A DNA stretch of 64,000 nucleotides from Afipia sp. OHSU_II-C1 (GTDB taxonomy: Bacteria; Pseudomonadota; Alphaproteobacteria; Rhizobiales; Xanthobacteraceae): NCBI RefSeq assembly GCF_000497575.1, contig NZ_APJI01000021.1, positions 1-64,000 of the forward strand, written 5' to 3'. This document shows positions 1 through 9,185 of the stretch, in pieces (positions within the stretch are counted from its first letter, which is position 1; the number at the start of each line of letters is the position of its first letter). Made by a program: the position numbers and the translations under genes. Under the pieces are notes generated by a model, which was not told the origin of the DNA, did no database searches, and saw only the letters and a program-made list of their open reading frames with translations.

Positions 1-911
1 GGGAGGACCACTTCAAAGGGGGCAGATCAAAGACACTTGAACAGGCGGAAGCGATTTCCGGCGTGCCCGCGCTCGCGGCCGTTCCGCTGATCGGTACGCG
101 CGAACTCGCCGCACGGGCGAAACGCGGGCGTGATGAACTTGCCCGCTATAATCCGAGAACGGTAAGGCTGTTGCCGCCTCCGTTGCAGCCGCCACTGATG
201 CGTTATGCCATTGACGAGCCGGGCACCTTTTTTGCGGAGGCCATCCGCGCAGTCCGCCTGGCACTTCAACGCACGATGCGGATCCAGCCACTCAAGGTAG
301 TACTGGTTACCTCCTCGCTCGACAACGAGGGAAAGACGACGCTTGCCGCCAACCTCGCCCTTTCGCTCGCTACGCTCGGCGTCAAAACACTTCTAATCGA
401 CGGCGATCTCCGCAATCCTCAGTTGACGCGCGCGCTTGCCCCTCATGCCGACGCCGGACTGATGGAAGTCGCCATGGGACAGACTCCACTGGAGCGAGCG
501 ATCTTGCTGGATCGAAGCTCCGGACTTTCCATCCTGCCATCGCCCGCGGCGAAAGATGTCGAACTGATAACCGAGCTGATGTTTTCCGAGCGGATTGTCG
601 ACATTCTCGATCATCTACGTCAGCACTACGAGTTGATTATCATCGACTCTCCCCCCCTTGTCCCATTGGTTGACGGTCGCGCCCTCGCCGAACTTTCCGA
701 TCGGATCATTCTTGCCATGGGTTGGGATCAGACACCGCAGGAGGTTATCTCCCATACGATCAATCTTCTCTCTCCGGTTCACGAGCGGATTCTTGGGACT
801 GTGCTGACGCGGGTCGATCTCAGTCGTCTGCGATTTTATGACTATTATAAAAGTTCCGCCTATCTGAAGCCGTATGGCACCGCTGGACTAAAGCCCAGGC
901 CGGCACAATGA
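1..911 (+). CDS. Exopolysaccharide chain-length tyrosine kinase (BY-kinase), C-terminal part
   Basis: Partial gene; the reading frame is open from base 3, so the N-terminus with the Wzz-like membrane domain lies left of the window. The visible part is a bacterial tyrosine kinase domain: Walker A in SSLDNEGKTTLAANLA, Walker A' in LLIDGDLRNP and Walker B in LIIIDSPPLVPLVD. A tyrosine-rich tail (YDYYKSSAYLKPY) is the expected autophosphorylation cluster. Such proteins (Wzc, ExoP) act at the inner membrane, where they control polymer length and export with Wzy and Wzx. The stop overlaps the next start (ATGA), so it is translationally coupled to a polymerase-like gene. Confidence 0.9.
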   Translation, partial: EDHFKGGRSKTLEQAEAISGVPALAAVPLIGTRELAARAKRGRDELARYNPRTVRLLPPPLQPPLMRYAIDEPGTFFAEAIRAVRLALQRTMRIQPLKVVLVTSSLDNEGKTTLAANLALSLATLGVKTLLIDGDLRNPQLTRALAPHADAGLMEVAMGQTPLERAILLDRSSGLSILPSPAAKDVELITELMFSERIVDILDHLRQHYELIIIDSPPLVPLVDGRALAELSDRIILAMGWDQTPQEVISHTINLLSPVHERILGTVLTRVDLSRLRFYDYYKSSAYLKPYGTAGLKPRPAQ

Positions 912-2344
912 GGGCACGCGGACCGATGCACAAATCCGCGCGCGCCTTTCCGGTAAACGAGCCATTGCCGCTCGGTCTTCGCGGGTATCCTGCCGCGACA
1001 GGATTTCGCCAGCCGCCGCGCCCGCATAACCAGGAGTCGGCAGTTATCAACAGCGCTATCGATAGCATGATCATCGGTCTGATGTTGGTGGCGGTCGTCG
1101 CAACATTCACATTGTCGTCGGCAATGCTGACCAACTGGAAGATTCATTATCTGACCGCCGGTGGCAGCTTTTATGAGAAGCTGCATCCTGCAACATATGC
1201 ATCGTTTTTGGCATTCGGTCTTCTATTGGTACGCAACGGCGATCCTGTTGGCGAGATCGATCGTATGTTCTCCGAAGCCAAACTCATTCTTGTCTATCTG
1301 GCTTGCTGGTCGTTCCTGCTTGTCCAGATGTTCGTGCTGACCAGACCGTTCACAGTCATCATAGACACCTTCCTGCTTCCGGTCGTGCTCTGCCTTGTGA
1401 TCTGGCGGCTTCAGTCGCCACAGCGGAAGCCATTGGTGTGGGCCGTTCACCTCACAATACTGCTGAACGTCTGCGTTGGATACTATGAGTATTTCTCCGG
1501 CCATCGCCTCATACCTCTGACGCTCGGCGATGTACTGGTCGTCGGGGAGTGGCGTTCCTCGGCCTTTCTCGGACACCCCCTCACTGCCTCCGGCATTGTC
1601 GGCGCCTATATTCTTGCGATGACTCTTCGCCCCGCCCTCTGCTCCGCGGCCATGATCCGGATTCCACTTATCGCGTTGTGCCTCGGATCGTTGATGGCAT
1701 TTGGTGGACGGACTGCCCTTGTCACTGTTTTGCTCTTGATGAGTTTTCTCGGCGCAGCTGAGGCGTTCCGGATCCTGCGCGGCAAGCGGGTTTCACTCCC
1801 GACGGTTATCGGGACCATCTGCCTGTTGTTTGTAGCGGGTGCGGGAATCTTCGCTGCTTACGATCTCGGAATCTTTGACAAGATGCTGTTGCGGTTTTCA
1901 TCCGACAAGGGCAGCGCGCTGGCACGTTTCGCGACGTTCGATCTGCTGTCTCATTTCGACTGGCACGAACTCGTTATAGGCCCGAATCCCGTCCGCGTAA
2001 ACGCGCTTCAGGCACAGCTTGGCCTCAACTATGGAATCGAGAATTTCTGGATTTCATGCGTTGTTCAGTTCGGTATCATTCACACAACAATGCTGACGGT
2101 CGGACTTGTCTGCTTCTTTGTGGAAATTCTCAAACGAGCAGATCCGGCGGCTTGGGCGATCATGGTTCTGATACTGGTGATCGCAGCAAGCTCGGTAAGT
2201 TTTTCATCAAAGAACATTCAGTTCGCGCAGTTTATCATCCTTATCACGCTGCTGTTGCCACGATATCCGGTCCGGATCGCGAGGACGCAGTGCGGAACTT
2301 CCAATAAATCTATCCGGACTCCGGCAACATCGAGATTCGCATGA
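908..2344 (+). CDS. Polysaccharide polymerase-like membrane protein (VpsF / O-antigen ligase type)
   Basis: A 478-residue integral membrane protein with about ten hydrophobic segments after a 50-residue polar N-terminus. The motif RSSAFLGHPLTASGI in the middle, followed by a large non-membrane loop, resembles VpsF and Wzy/O-antigen-ligase-like proteins. In this position it probably polymerises the exopolysaccharide repeat unit on the periplasmic side. It starts inside the stop of the kinase gene and its own stop overlaps the next gene (ATGA). A start further in, before the first membrane segment, is possible. The exact reaction is inferred from context. Confidence 0.75.
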   Translation: MRARGPMHKSARAFPVNEPLPLGLRGYPAATGFRQPPRPHNQESAVINSAIDSMIIGLMLVAVVATFTLSSAMLTNWKIHYLTAGGSFYEKLHPATYASFLAFGLLLVRNGDPVGEIDRMFSEAKLILVYLACWSFLLVQMFVLTRPFTVIIDTFLLPVVLCLVIWRLQSPQRKPLVWAVHLTILLNVCVGYYEYFSGHRLIPLTLGDVLVVGEWRSSAFLGHPLTASGIVGAYILAMTLRPALCSAAMIRIPLIALCLGSLMAFGGRTALVTVLLLMSFLGAAEAFRILRGKRVSLPTVIGTICLLFVAGAGIFAAYDLGIFDKMLLRFSSDKGSALARFATFDLLSHFDWHELVIGPNPVRVNALQAQLGLNYGIENFWISCVVQFGIIHTTMLTVGLVCFFVEILKRADPAAWAIMVLILVIAASSVSFSSKNIQFAQFIILITLLLPRYPVRIARTQCGTSNKSIRTPATSRFA

Positions 2345-3438
2345 CTATCTATGTCGACCACACTCATGTCGGACGCCACGTCACCGGTCTCGAACGCATC
2401 ACGCTTGAACTATTCTCGCGCACAGCACTGGCTCCGCTCGATGTAACCCCGGTGCTGGCGCAAGGCACCGGGCGAATGGTGGCGACGCAGACATTCGGAT
2501 TGCCGCTGCGCCTGCTCAGTATTCCATCGATTCTGCTTTGTCCCGGTTTTCCGCCGAGTCCGCTGCTATGGCCATTCGCGGCAAGAGTCGTTCCATACAT
2601 TCATGATATTTTTCTGCTGTCCCGCAGAGACGATCTTAATCGGCGCGCAAGAATGTATATGGCCGAACCGTTCAGGCTCGCGGTGCGAACGTATCCCCGC
2701 TTTCTCGTCAACTCGGCGGATACCAAGCGTAAGCTCGCGACTCGCTGCCGAACCGATGCAGAAATCACGCTATACCGACCGCCGGTACGGAATGTGTTCA
2801 GCATTCGTCAGGATAATCGCCTTGAACGAGCCGGAACGCCGTCAGCGCTCCGTCTCGTGACCCTCGGAACTGTAGAACCGCGCAAGAACTTCGTCGCAGC
2901 TGCCAGAATCCTCGCTGCCCTGCGCGAACGCGGATTTCCCGATGCGACACTGGAAATTGTCGGGCGTCAGGGCTGGGGCAATGACTGGGATGAACTCGAA
3001 AAGTGCCCTGGCGTGATCCTGCACGGTTATCAATCCGCCGACCGTGTCCGCCGGATTCTACAGAGCGCAGATATGTTCATCTGCACCTCTCACGAAGAAG
3101 GCCTGGGCTTACCCCTGCTTGAGGCTCAATATGCAGGTCTCCCGATCGTAGCGCCCGACGCTGCCATCTTCCATGAAGTCTTGGATCAGTCGGGAATATT
3201 TGTTGATCCCGTCAATCCGACTTCAGCGGCCGAGAGAATCATCGCTGCGGCATCTGCTCCGGAATGGCGGGCATTGCATGCCGCACAAGCAGCGAAAAAC
3301 CTTGATCGCTGGAACGATTTGGCCTCAGCGGATCGTGACGCCGTCCTCGACCTGATCGCACGACTCGCCCATCGGCAAATTGGGCTTTCGACGAAACCTG
3401 AACCGCATAATCAGAAAGATCGCGGCATCACGCTTTGA
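2341..3438 (+). CDS. GT4-family glycosyltransferase
   Basis: A 365-residue GT-B fold glycosyltransferase. The C-terminal half has the donor-binding pattern of family 4: GTVEPRKNF, then the E-x7-E motif in HEEGLGLPLLE followed by AGLPIVAP. The N-terminal half opens with a beta-strand and a helix typical of the acceptor domain. It is predicted to add one sugar to the lipid-linked repeat unit at the cytoplasmic face of the inner membrane. The start overlaps the previous stop. Donor and acceptor cannot be read from the sequence. Confidence 0.85.
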   Translation: MTIYVDHTHVGRHVTGLERITLELFSRTALAPLDVTPVLAQGTGRMVATQTFGLPLRLLSIPSILLCPGFPPSPLLWPFAARVVPYIHDIFLLSRRDDLNRRARMYMAEPFRLAVRTYPRFLVNSADTKRKLATRCRTDAEITLYRPPVRNVFSIRQDNRLERAGTPSALRLVTLGTVEPRKNFVAAARILAALRERGFPDATLEIVGRQGWGNDWDELEKCPGVILHGYQSADRVRRILQSADMFICTSHEEGLGLPLLEAQYAGLPIVAPDAAIFHEVLDQSGIFVDPVNPTSAAERIIAAASAPEWRALHAAQAAKNLDRWNDLASADRDAVLDLIARLAHRQIGLSTKPEPHNQKDRGITL

Positions 3439-3474
3439 AACGCGACGAGGCTGGAACACAGGGCGAGGATAGGC

Positions 3475-4587
3475 TTGTTGCAGACAAGAGACAGCACACG
3501 TCATCTGGATGGACTGCGGATCATCGCCGCCGGCGCTGTCGTCATTTTGCACTATTCAGACTACTTAAAGGATCACTCCGCGGGGCGCTTCGTGTTTGAG
3601 CACACCCTGCACTTCAACCTGTTTGTCGATCTGTTCTTCGTTGTGTCCGGCTTTGTGATAGCCAGCCAGTATATCGGCAAGGTTGAAAGCTTCCCCGCGA
3701 TTTTTCGCTTTCTCGGGCGCCGGCTGGCGCGGATCTATCCACTCCATCTGGCCACGTTGATGTTCTACCTGGCCATCGCCCTGGCGTTTTACCTTGGCTT
3801 TGCGAAGACCGACAATCCCGCGCGCTACCCATTATCTGATGTTCCCGCACAGCTGTTCTTGCTTCATGCTGTCGACGGACAACGGCTGACCTTCAACTTC
3901 CCGAGCTGGTCCCTGTCTGCGGAGATGTTCTGTTATCTCCTCTTCCCGCTCGTTGCCCTCGCTACGAAACGGCGCAGAATGCTGGTAGTCGCGCTGGTGA
4001 TACTCCCCGCACTTGCCAATAGTATCTACGTGGCAGCAGCGGGAACTGAACCGTGGGCCGAATGGATCAACAACGGTGGCATCTTCAGGGCGCTGCCGGG
4101 CTTCAATCTCGGCGTTGCCTGCTATCTCCTTCGCGACCAAATCGCGCGGTGGCCAGTCTCTTCCCGGGCATTCACCCTCTCCTTGCTTGCATTCACCCTG
4201 TTCGGCTGGCTGCTTCCGGAAATGGTGGCGCTTGTCGCGGTATATACGATCGCGGTTCTCGCTATCCAATGTGACTATTGCGGCGCAACGACTTTGCTGA
4301 CGCGCCTGCGATTTGATCGAGCTTCGGCATACACCTATTCCTGTTATATGCTGCATATCCCGATCGCTACCTTGGTTCTGACATTCGGTGCGAGGGCCTT
4401 AACCGACCTGCCCGGCGGAAAGCTGTCGCTATTGCCCGTCGCAATAGCTGCCTTGGCGATGGCAAGCTTTTTGTCCTATCGTTTTTTCGAAACACCTTTG
4501 CGGCACTCTCTCAACGAGATTTTCGACCGGCAACTTCCCGCTCATAGATCCATCGCGGCGACCTCATCCTCGGAGGGGGCGCGATGA
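3475..4587 (+). CDS. Acyltransferase 3 family membrane protein (first of a pair)
   Basis: A 370-residue multi-spanning protein of the acyltransferase-3 family. The N-terminus (RHLDGLRIIAAGAVVILHYS) carries the LDGLR-x-n-H pattern whose histidine is the proposed catalytic residue; FDLFFVVSGF-like and RIYPLH stretches follow. Such proteins O-acetylate or O-succinylate polysaccharides across the membrane. The start is a TTG with a GAGGA-type site upstream; no better start is visible. It overlaps the next acyltransferase by ATGA. Confidence 0.85.
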   Translation: MLQTRDSTRHLDGLRIIAAGAVVILHYSDYLKDHSAGRFVFEHTLHFNLFVDLFFVVSGFVIASQYIGKVESFPAIFRFLGRRLARIYPLHLATLMFYLAIALAFYLGFAKTDNPARYPLSDVPAQLFLLHAVDGQRLTFNFPSWSLSAEMFCYLLFPLVALATKRRRMLVVALVILPALANSIYVAAAGTEPWAEWINNGGIFRALPGFNLGVACYLLRDQIARWPVSSRAFTLSLLAFTLFGWLLPEMVALVAVYTIAVLAIQCDYCGATTLLTRLRFDRASAYTYSCYMLHIPIATLVLTFGARALTDLPGGKLSLLPVAIAALAMASFLSYRFFETPLRHSLNEIFDRQLPAHRSIAATSSSEGAR

Positions 4588-5639
4588 CAATTGCCGCCCG
4601 GATACCGGAAAGTTGGATTGCGCATCAGGATGAGCGCGTGCAGATAGCTGGCCGGGACACTGGCATCGACACCATGCGCGGTATCGCGATTCTAATGGTG
4701 ATCGGCATCCATTCGCTCCCGCAGCCACTGGATACATCATCGGCCAAGCTGGCCGATGCAGCATTGCGCCCTTGCGTGCCGATTTTCCTGTTTGCGTCGG
4801 GATATCTAACTGCTCTCTCCGGGCGGATCGCCTTGTGGAAGCGGATCAAGACCGCGCTCATTCCCTATGCTATCGCCTTTGTCGCAGCCTATTTCTATAT
4901 GGCCTGGCACAATTCAGCGATGGATCATCGGGTTACAACGACTGTTGCACGCTTCGTTCTCGCCTACGTATTTGTCTATTACTACGTCTTTGTTTACATC
5001 GGCTGTACCATCGGATTGTGGCTGATGTTGCGGTTGTCAGGCTCTGGTAACTCAGAAACCTCGCAGCGACTTGTCATCTTCATCGCACTATCGTTTGTAT
5101 TTGGACTCATCTCCGGCAATTATCTCGACCCGCTCCTGCTGCACGCTGGCTTCTCCGATTCGTTTGTTCAAGAAGTCCGTCTACGCGACATTCCGTTCTG
5201 GTTCTCCTTCGCTTCGCTCGGAGCCCTTGTCGGGGTAACAGGCATCGGCTTGGTACTACGCCACATGCGTATACTAATCTTGGGCGCAGTGGTGACTGCC
5301 TATCTGATCTACGCCGCAGTGCGAATCTTCAACATAGGCGACGCTGCTGATTATGACTCGGTCGCGTTCTTCGGCTACGCGGCCCTGCTCAGCACCTTGC
5401 TGTTCATCCTTCACCTAAGACTGCCATTTCTCGCCGCTATCGGCTCGGGTAGCTACTTTATCTATCTCTGGCATATTTTCGTGGTGATGGCCCTGCGCGA
5501 CCACGCGTCCTTGCGCTCATTTGGGGCTCTCACAGATTTCGTGATGACCTTTGGCATATCAGCATCGATCAGCATCGCTCTCATGCTGATAGTCCGGCGA
5601 GTTGTCCCGTCACGCATTTCAAGCCGGCTGGGGGTCTGA
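4584..5639 (+). CDS. Acyltransferase 3 family membrane protein (second of a pair)
   Basis: A 351-residue membrane protein, also acyltransferase-3-like: GIDTMRGIAILMVIGIHS near residue 30 gives the conserved Arg and His of the active-site region, and about ten hydrophobic segments follow. It is only distantly similar to the preceding protein, so the pair probably decorates two positions or transfers two different acyl groups. It is translationally coupled to both neighbours (ATGA upstream, three bases to the flippase gene downstream). Confidence 0.8.
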   Translation: MTIAARIPESWIAHQDERVQIAGRDTGIDTMRGIAILMVIGIHSLPQPLDTSSAKLADAALRPCVPIFLFASGYLTALSGRIALWKRIKTALIPYAIAFVAAYFYMAWHNSAMDHRVTTTVARFVLAYVFVYYYVFVYIGCTIGLWLMLRLSGSGNSETSQRLVIFIALSFVFGLISGNYLDPLLLHAGFSDSFVQEVRLRDIPFWFSFASLGALVGVTGIGLVLRHMRILILGAVVTAYLIYAAVRIFNIGDAADYDSVAFFGYAALLSTLLFILHLRLPFLAAIGSGSYFIYLWHIFVVMALRDHASLRSFGALTDFVMTFGISASISIALMLIVRRVVPSRISSRLGV

Positions 5640-5641
5640 TT

Positions 5642-7081
5642 ATGCTATTGCGCCACACCTTGCTCTATATGCCTGCGCAACTCATCGGGCCGCTGTTCCA
5701 GTTGATCGCCATGATTGTCTGGACTCACGTCGTCAATGAACACACCTTGGGCGTCATCACACTGTTGACAGCGACGCACGAACTCCTGCAAATCGGCTTT
5801 CTCGCCTGGTGGTCTCAGTATGCACTCCGTTTCTTCGGCCGTTTTCAGACCGGAGAGGAAGCTCAACGCTTCTATCGGACGGAAAATGCGATCTTGCTGC
5901 TTTCCGTGTTCATCCAGAGTGTTGCCATAATCGGCATCCTTTTTTTGGTGATTGCACCAGACGCCAAGGCCGGACTTCTGACGGCGACAGTCGCCTACGT
6001 CATCACCCGATCGCTCAATCTTTACATCGGTGAGCGCGCTCGCGTACAGCAGAAGATCGGCGTCTACTCAGTTCAACAGATCATCGGCCCAGCGTTAGGC
6101 TTTCTGATCGGCCTCCTCATGATCGATCTGTTTGGCCAGAATCCCGAATGGCCGCTCGCCGGCTACGCTATCGCGCAGCTCGCCGCGGTACTCATTGTGC
6201 TCCCGAAGATCGGCTTTGGGCGCAATCTCTGGCCAGTTGATCGCACAATCGTCAATCATGCATTGCATTACGGTATTCCAATCATTGTCGGCAGCGGACT
6301 CGGCTGGGTCGGCCTCAATGCTTCACGCTTTATCGTCAACGATATATTGGGTGTCGCTGCAGCTGGCCTGTTCGCCGTTGGTTACGGCCTCGGCCAAAGG
6401 GCTGCTGCCGTTGCTGCAATGCTGGTAACAGCTGCAGCCTTCCCGATAGCCGTAAAGCGGATGGAAAGCAGCGGCAGCAACGCCGCGATGCAACAGCTTT
6501 CGGAAAATAGCGCGCTTCTTGTCGCTATTCTTGCGCCGAGCATCGTTGGGATCTTCATGTTGCGAGCGGAAATTGTCCACCTGCTAATTGCAATGCCATT
6601 CCAGCAAGTGACCCTCGCTGTCCTGCCGCTTTCGGTTCTGGCGGGTGCGATCCGTAACCTGCGCGCCCATTTTGGCGATCAAGTGTTTCTCCTTCATACT
6701 CGAACCCGCCTGATGATCGTCGTCGCGAGCATCGACGCAGTGGTGACTGTGGCTCTCAGTTTCGCCTTTATCTGGTATTGGGGCATTATCGGCGGAGCCG
6801 TCGCGACTGTCATTGCCGCTGCAGCGGCCGCGATTACGAGCTTCGCCATCGGATTCTCCCAGTTCAATCTCACACTGCCGCTGGGCCATCTTTTCCGTAT
6901 TGCGATTGCGACCGCCGCGATGGGAGCGGCTCTTCGCCTGATGCCGGAAGCCGCAAACTTCATATCGCTGGCTGCGCATGTGGCGAGCGGTGCGGCCATT
7001 TATAGCGTCGTGCTGGTCCTGCTCTATGCGCCCCTAATGTTCAGGATGCTGCGCGCCCGTCCACAACGATCGCAAGCATGA
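5642..7081 (+). CDS. Polysaccharide flippase (Wzx-like, MATE/MOP superfamily)
   Basis: A 479-residue protein with 12-14 hydrophobic segments of the oligosaccharide flippase family. Repeated stretches such as YGIPIIVGSGLGWVGLNASR and RFIVNDILG are typical of Wzx/RfbX proteins. Its expected role is to flip the undecaprenyl-linked repeat unit to the periplasm, where the polymerase-like protein encoded at 908 would act. It starts two bases after the preceding stop. The gene ends the first plus-strand block of the locus; a minus-strand glycanase gene follows. Confidence 0.85.
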   Translation: MLLRHTLLYMPAQLIGPLFQLIAMIVWTHVVNEHTLGVITLLTATHELLQIGFLAWWSQYALRFFGRFQTGEEAQRFYRTENAILLLSVFIQSVAIIGILFLVIAPDAKAGLLTATVAYVITRSLNLYIGERARVQQKIGVYSVQQIIGPALGFLIGLLMIDLFGQNPEWPLAGYAIAQLAAVLIVLPKIGFGRNLWPVDRTIVNHALHYGIPIIVGSGLGWVGLNASRFIVNDILGVAAAGLFAVGYGLGQRAAAVAAMLVTAAAFPIAVKRMESSGSNAAMQQLSENSALLVAILAPSIVGIFMLRAEIVHLLIAMPFQQVTLAVLPLSVLAGAIRNLRAHFGDQVFLLHTRTRLMIVVASIDAVVTVALSFAFIWYWGIIGGAVATVIAAAAAAITSFAIGFSQFNLTLPLGHLFRIAIATAAMGAALRLMPEAANFISLAAHVASGAAIYSVVLVLLYAPLMFRMLRARPQRSQA

Positions 7082-7100
7082 CTAAGAGACAGGAGGGAGG

Positions 7101-8201
7101 CTATGTTCGTTTTGAATTCCGGAAAGCCCGCGCCATCGCGAACCAAAGCGGCTTCTTCTGCATCGCATCGTCGAACGGCAAAGGCCGCGGAAGCCGTTCC
7201 GCAAGAGGGTTCTTCTTCTTTGCTGCATCCGTGTAGAATGAGTAATTGTCGGCAAGCTCCCAGGCGATCACCATTTTGACAGCGGCGATACTCAAGACGT
7301 TACTCAGAAACCTCTCGGCCGTATCTGCAATCATGGCGTCACGGGTTGGAATGTCGTCCGGAAACGTATCGTCGCGTACGTCGAATTCCGTGACGTAAAT
7401 ATCGACCTTTCGTTCAGCGAGCGCATGAACGAATTCGGCGAATCGCCCAGCATCGTACGGGTAGCGCGGCTGAAGGTGACCCTGCAGGCCGACCGCATGA
7501 AGCGGCACGCCCGCATCCTTCAACTCATCAACCAGACGCAATAATCCCTCGCGAACGGCTCGACCGACCGCATCATCGCGCTCAGTCTGAGCTTCGTTGA
7601 GTACAAATCTCGTGTTCTTGTCGGCCAAAGCTGCGCGTTGAAATGCACGACGAACATAGTCGGTGCCGAATGTCTCATACCATGGGCCAAGCCGATACCC
7701 GCCAGGCGCCTTGTGTCCGGGCCAGAACGGCTCGTTGACGATGTCCCACGACTGCAGCTTTCCTTCATAGCGACCGACGACTTCTTCGATGTACTCGTCG
7801 AAGAACCTCTTCCGCTCCGCCACACTCATGCTCTTGATCCATGACGGAACCCATTCGTTCCAAATGAGGCAATGCCCTCGCATGGGAATGTCGTTTCTTG
7901 CACAGAAATGCAGCAAGCGATCTGCGCTCTCAAAATGCTTCGATCCGGATTGCGGCGCGATGGTGCCCATTTTCAAGGCTATGTCGGTCGTAACGATGCG
8001 CGTGTGCCTTGTGTAGAGTTCACGGTAGGCAAGATCCTTATCGATAACCGGACCAGCAGCAGCTCCGAACACGAATCCATTTGCTGCCGCAATCGCGCCG
8101 AGACTTTCATCCGCCGCAGCGAACGCATCACCGCCGCTCACTGCAACTCCCGCGCCAGCGAGCACCGTTATCGCCTCCCGGCGAGACAACTTCACATGCA
8201 T
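7101..8201 (-). CDS. Secreted GH10 endo-glycanase (endo-1,4-beta-xylanase family)
   Basis: A 366-residue glycoside hydrolase family 10 protein. The acid/base Glu lies in WDIVNEPF and the nucleophile Glu in IYVTEFDVRDD; the substrate-binding HCLIWN is present. The start at 8201 was chosen because GGAG lies 9 bases upstream and the protein then begins with a twin-arginine signal (LSRREAITVLAGAG) ending near AFAAADE. An open frame continues to 8411 but would bury the signal. It lies on the strand opposite to the other exopolysaccharide genes, so it may trim or degrade the exported polymer rather than digest plant xylan. The substrate is unproven. Confidence 0.88.
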   Translation of the reverse strand: MHVKLSRREAITVLAGAGVAVSGGDAFAAADESLGAIAAANGFVFGAAAGPVIDKDLAYRELYTRHTRIVTTDIALKMGTIAPQSGSKHFESADRLLHFCARNDIPMRGHCLIWNEWVPSWIKSMSVAERKRFFDEYIEEVVGRYEGKLQSWDIVNEPFWPGHKAPGGYRLGPWYETFGTDYVRRAFQRAALADKNTRFVLNEAQTERDDAVGRAVREGLLRLVDELKDAGVPLHAVGLQGHLQPRYPYDAGRFAEFVHALAERKVDIYVTEFDVRDDTFPDDIPTRDAMIADTAERFLSNVLSIAAVKMVIAWELADNYSFYTDAAKKKNPLAERLPRPLPFDDAMQKKPLWFAMARAFRNSKRT

Positions 8202-8390
8202 GGCAGATCTCCATCGCGAGAATGATTTAGTTTCATTGTCATCGTGTTCTTTGGACAAGACGCCATCGTTGCGACGCATTGGTACGTTTTCGTGACGATG
8301 CTCATCGATAGAAGTTTTTGGCACGTAGAGTTCCGTCGCCAGAAACGTCCAAGCCGTTGAGCACGCCACATTGTCATCAGGGGGATAGAC

Positions 8391-9185
8391 ATGCTGGAAC
8401 CGAATCTGCATCGTTCAAACGATGTGACTGTCGATGGAATCACCATCAACATTCTCTCCATGCCTCAAGCTGTATCGTCGATCGTCTCGGCAACACAAAG
8501 CGGCGATAGCTTTATTGTCTGTACACTCAATCTCGACCACGTCGTGCAATTGCAGCGACGGCCGGACTTTCGCGCCGCTTATCGCCGGGCGCGCTTTGTC
8601 ACCGCCGATGGGTTTCCCATTGTTGCACTCGGCCGTCTCGCGGGTGCGCAGATCGAGAGAACGACCGGTGCCGACCTTGTCGAACCTCTCTGCGAGCAAG
8701 CCGGACGAAGCGGAATTCCTGTCTATCTGCTTGGGTCCAACAATCTGACACTTCACAGAACAGCGCGCCGCCTGTCGCGCCGCTTCAGGGGGCTTCAGAT
8801 TGCCGGATACTATGCACCCAGCGGCGATTTTGACCCTTACTCGGACGAAGCCGACCGCGCGATCGAAAGTATTCGAAGATCGGGAGCGAGACTTTGCTTC
8901 ATCGCGTTAGGCGCCCCCCGGCAGGAGGTTTTTGCCGCGCGTTGTCTCGACAGCCTTCCGGGGGTTGGGCTGCTCTGCACCGGGGCGGCCCTCGACTTCA
9001 TCGCCCACACTCAGGATCGCGCACCGCGAATCACCCAAAAGATCGGTCTTGAATGGGCGTGGCGAATGCTGCGGAGTCCCCGCCGGCTCGGACCACGTTA
9101 CGCGCGCTGTATGGCCATCGTTCCACGGCTGGTAGCGCGCAGCATCCCACAAATTGTAAGTGCACGGACAAGGAAAGCGGCATGA
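8391..9185 (+). CDS. WecG/TagA/CpsF family glycosyltransferase (GT26)
   Basis: A 264-residue protein with family hallmarks: CTLNLDHVVQLQ near residue 45, ERTTGADLVEPL, IALGAPRQEVFAA and a final CTGAALDFIAHTQDRAPR. GT26 enzymes transfer a ManNAcA, ManNAc, glucose or glucuronate-type residue to a lipid-linked acceptor. A CAGGGGGAT site lies just before the ATG. The gene begins a second plus-strand block, divergent from the glycanase, so a promoter should lie in 8202-8390; I could not pick out a convincing one. The stop overlaps the next start (ATGA). Confidence 0.87.
   Translation: MLEPNLHRSNDVTVDGITINILSMPQAVSSIVSATQSGDSFIVCTLNLDHVVQLQRRPDFRAAYRRARFVTADGFPIVALGRLAGAQIERTTGADLVEPLCEQAGRSGIPVYLLGSNNLTLHRTARRLSRRFRGLQIAGYYAPSGDFDPYSDEADRAIESIRRSGARLCFIALGAPRQEVFAARCLDSLPGVGLLCTGAALDFIAHTQDRAPRITQKIGLEWAWRMLRSPRRLGPRYARCMAIVPRLVARSIPQIVSARTRKAA

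Noticed and set aside
3832-4356. Minus-strand open frame of 174 codons inside an acyltransferase gene
   Set aside because: Antisense shadow; Arg/Gln-rich with no recognisable features, while the plus-strand frame is a clear membrane protein.
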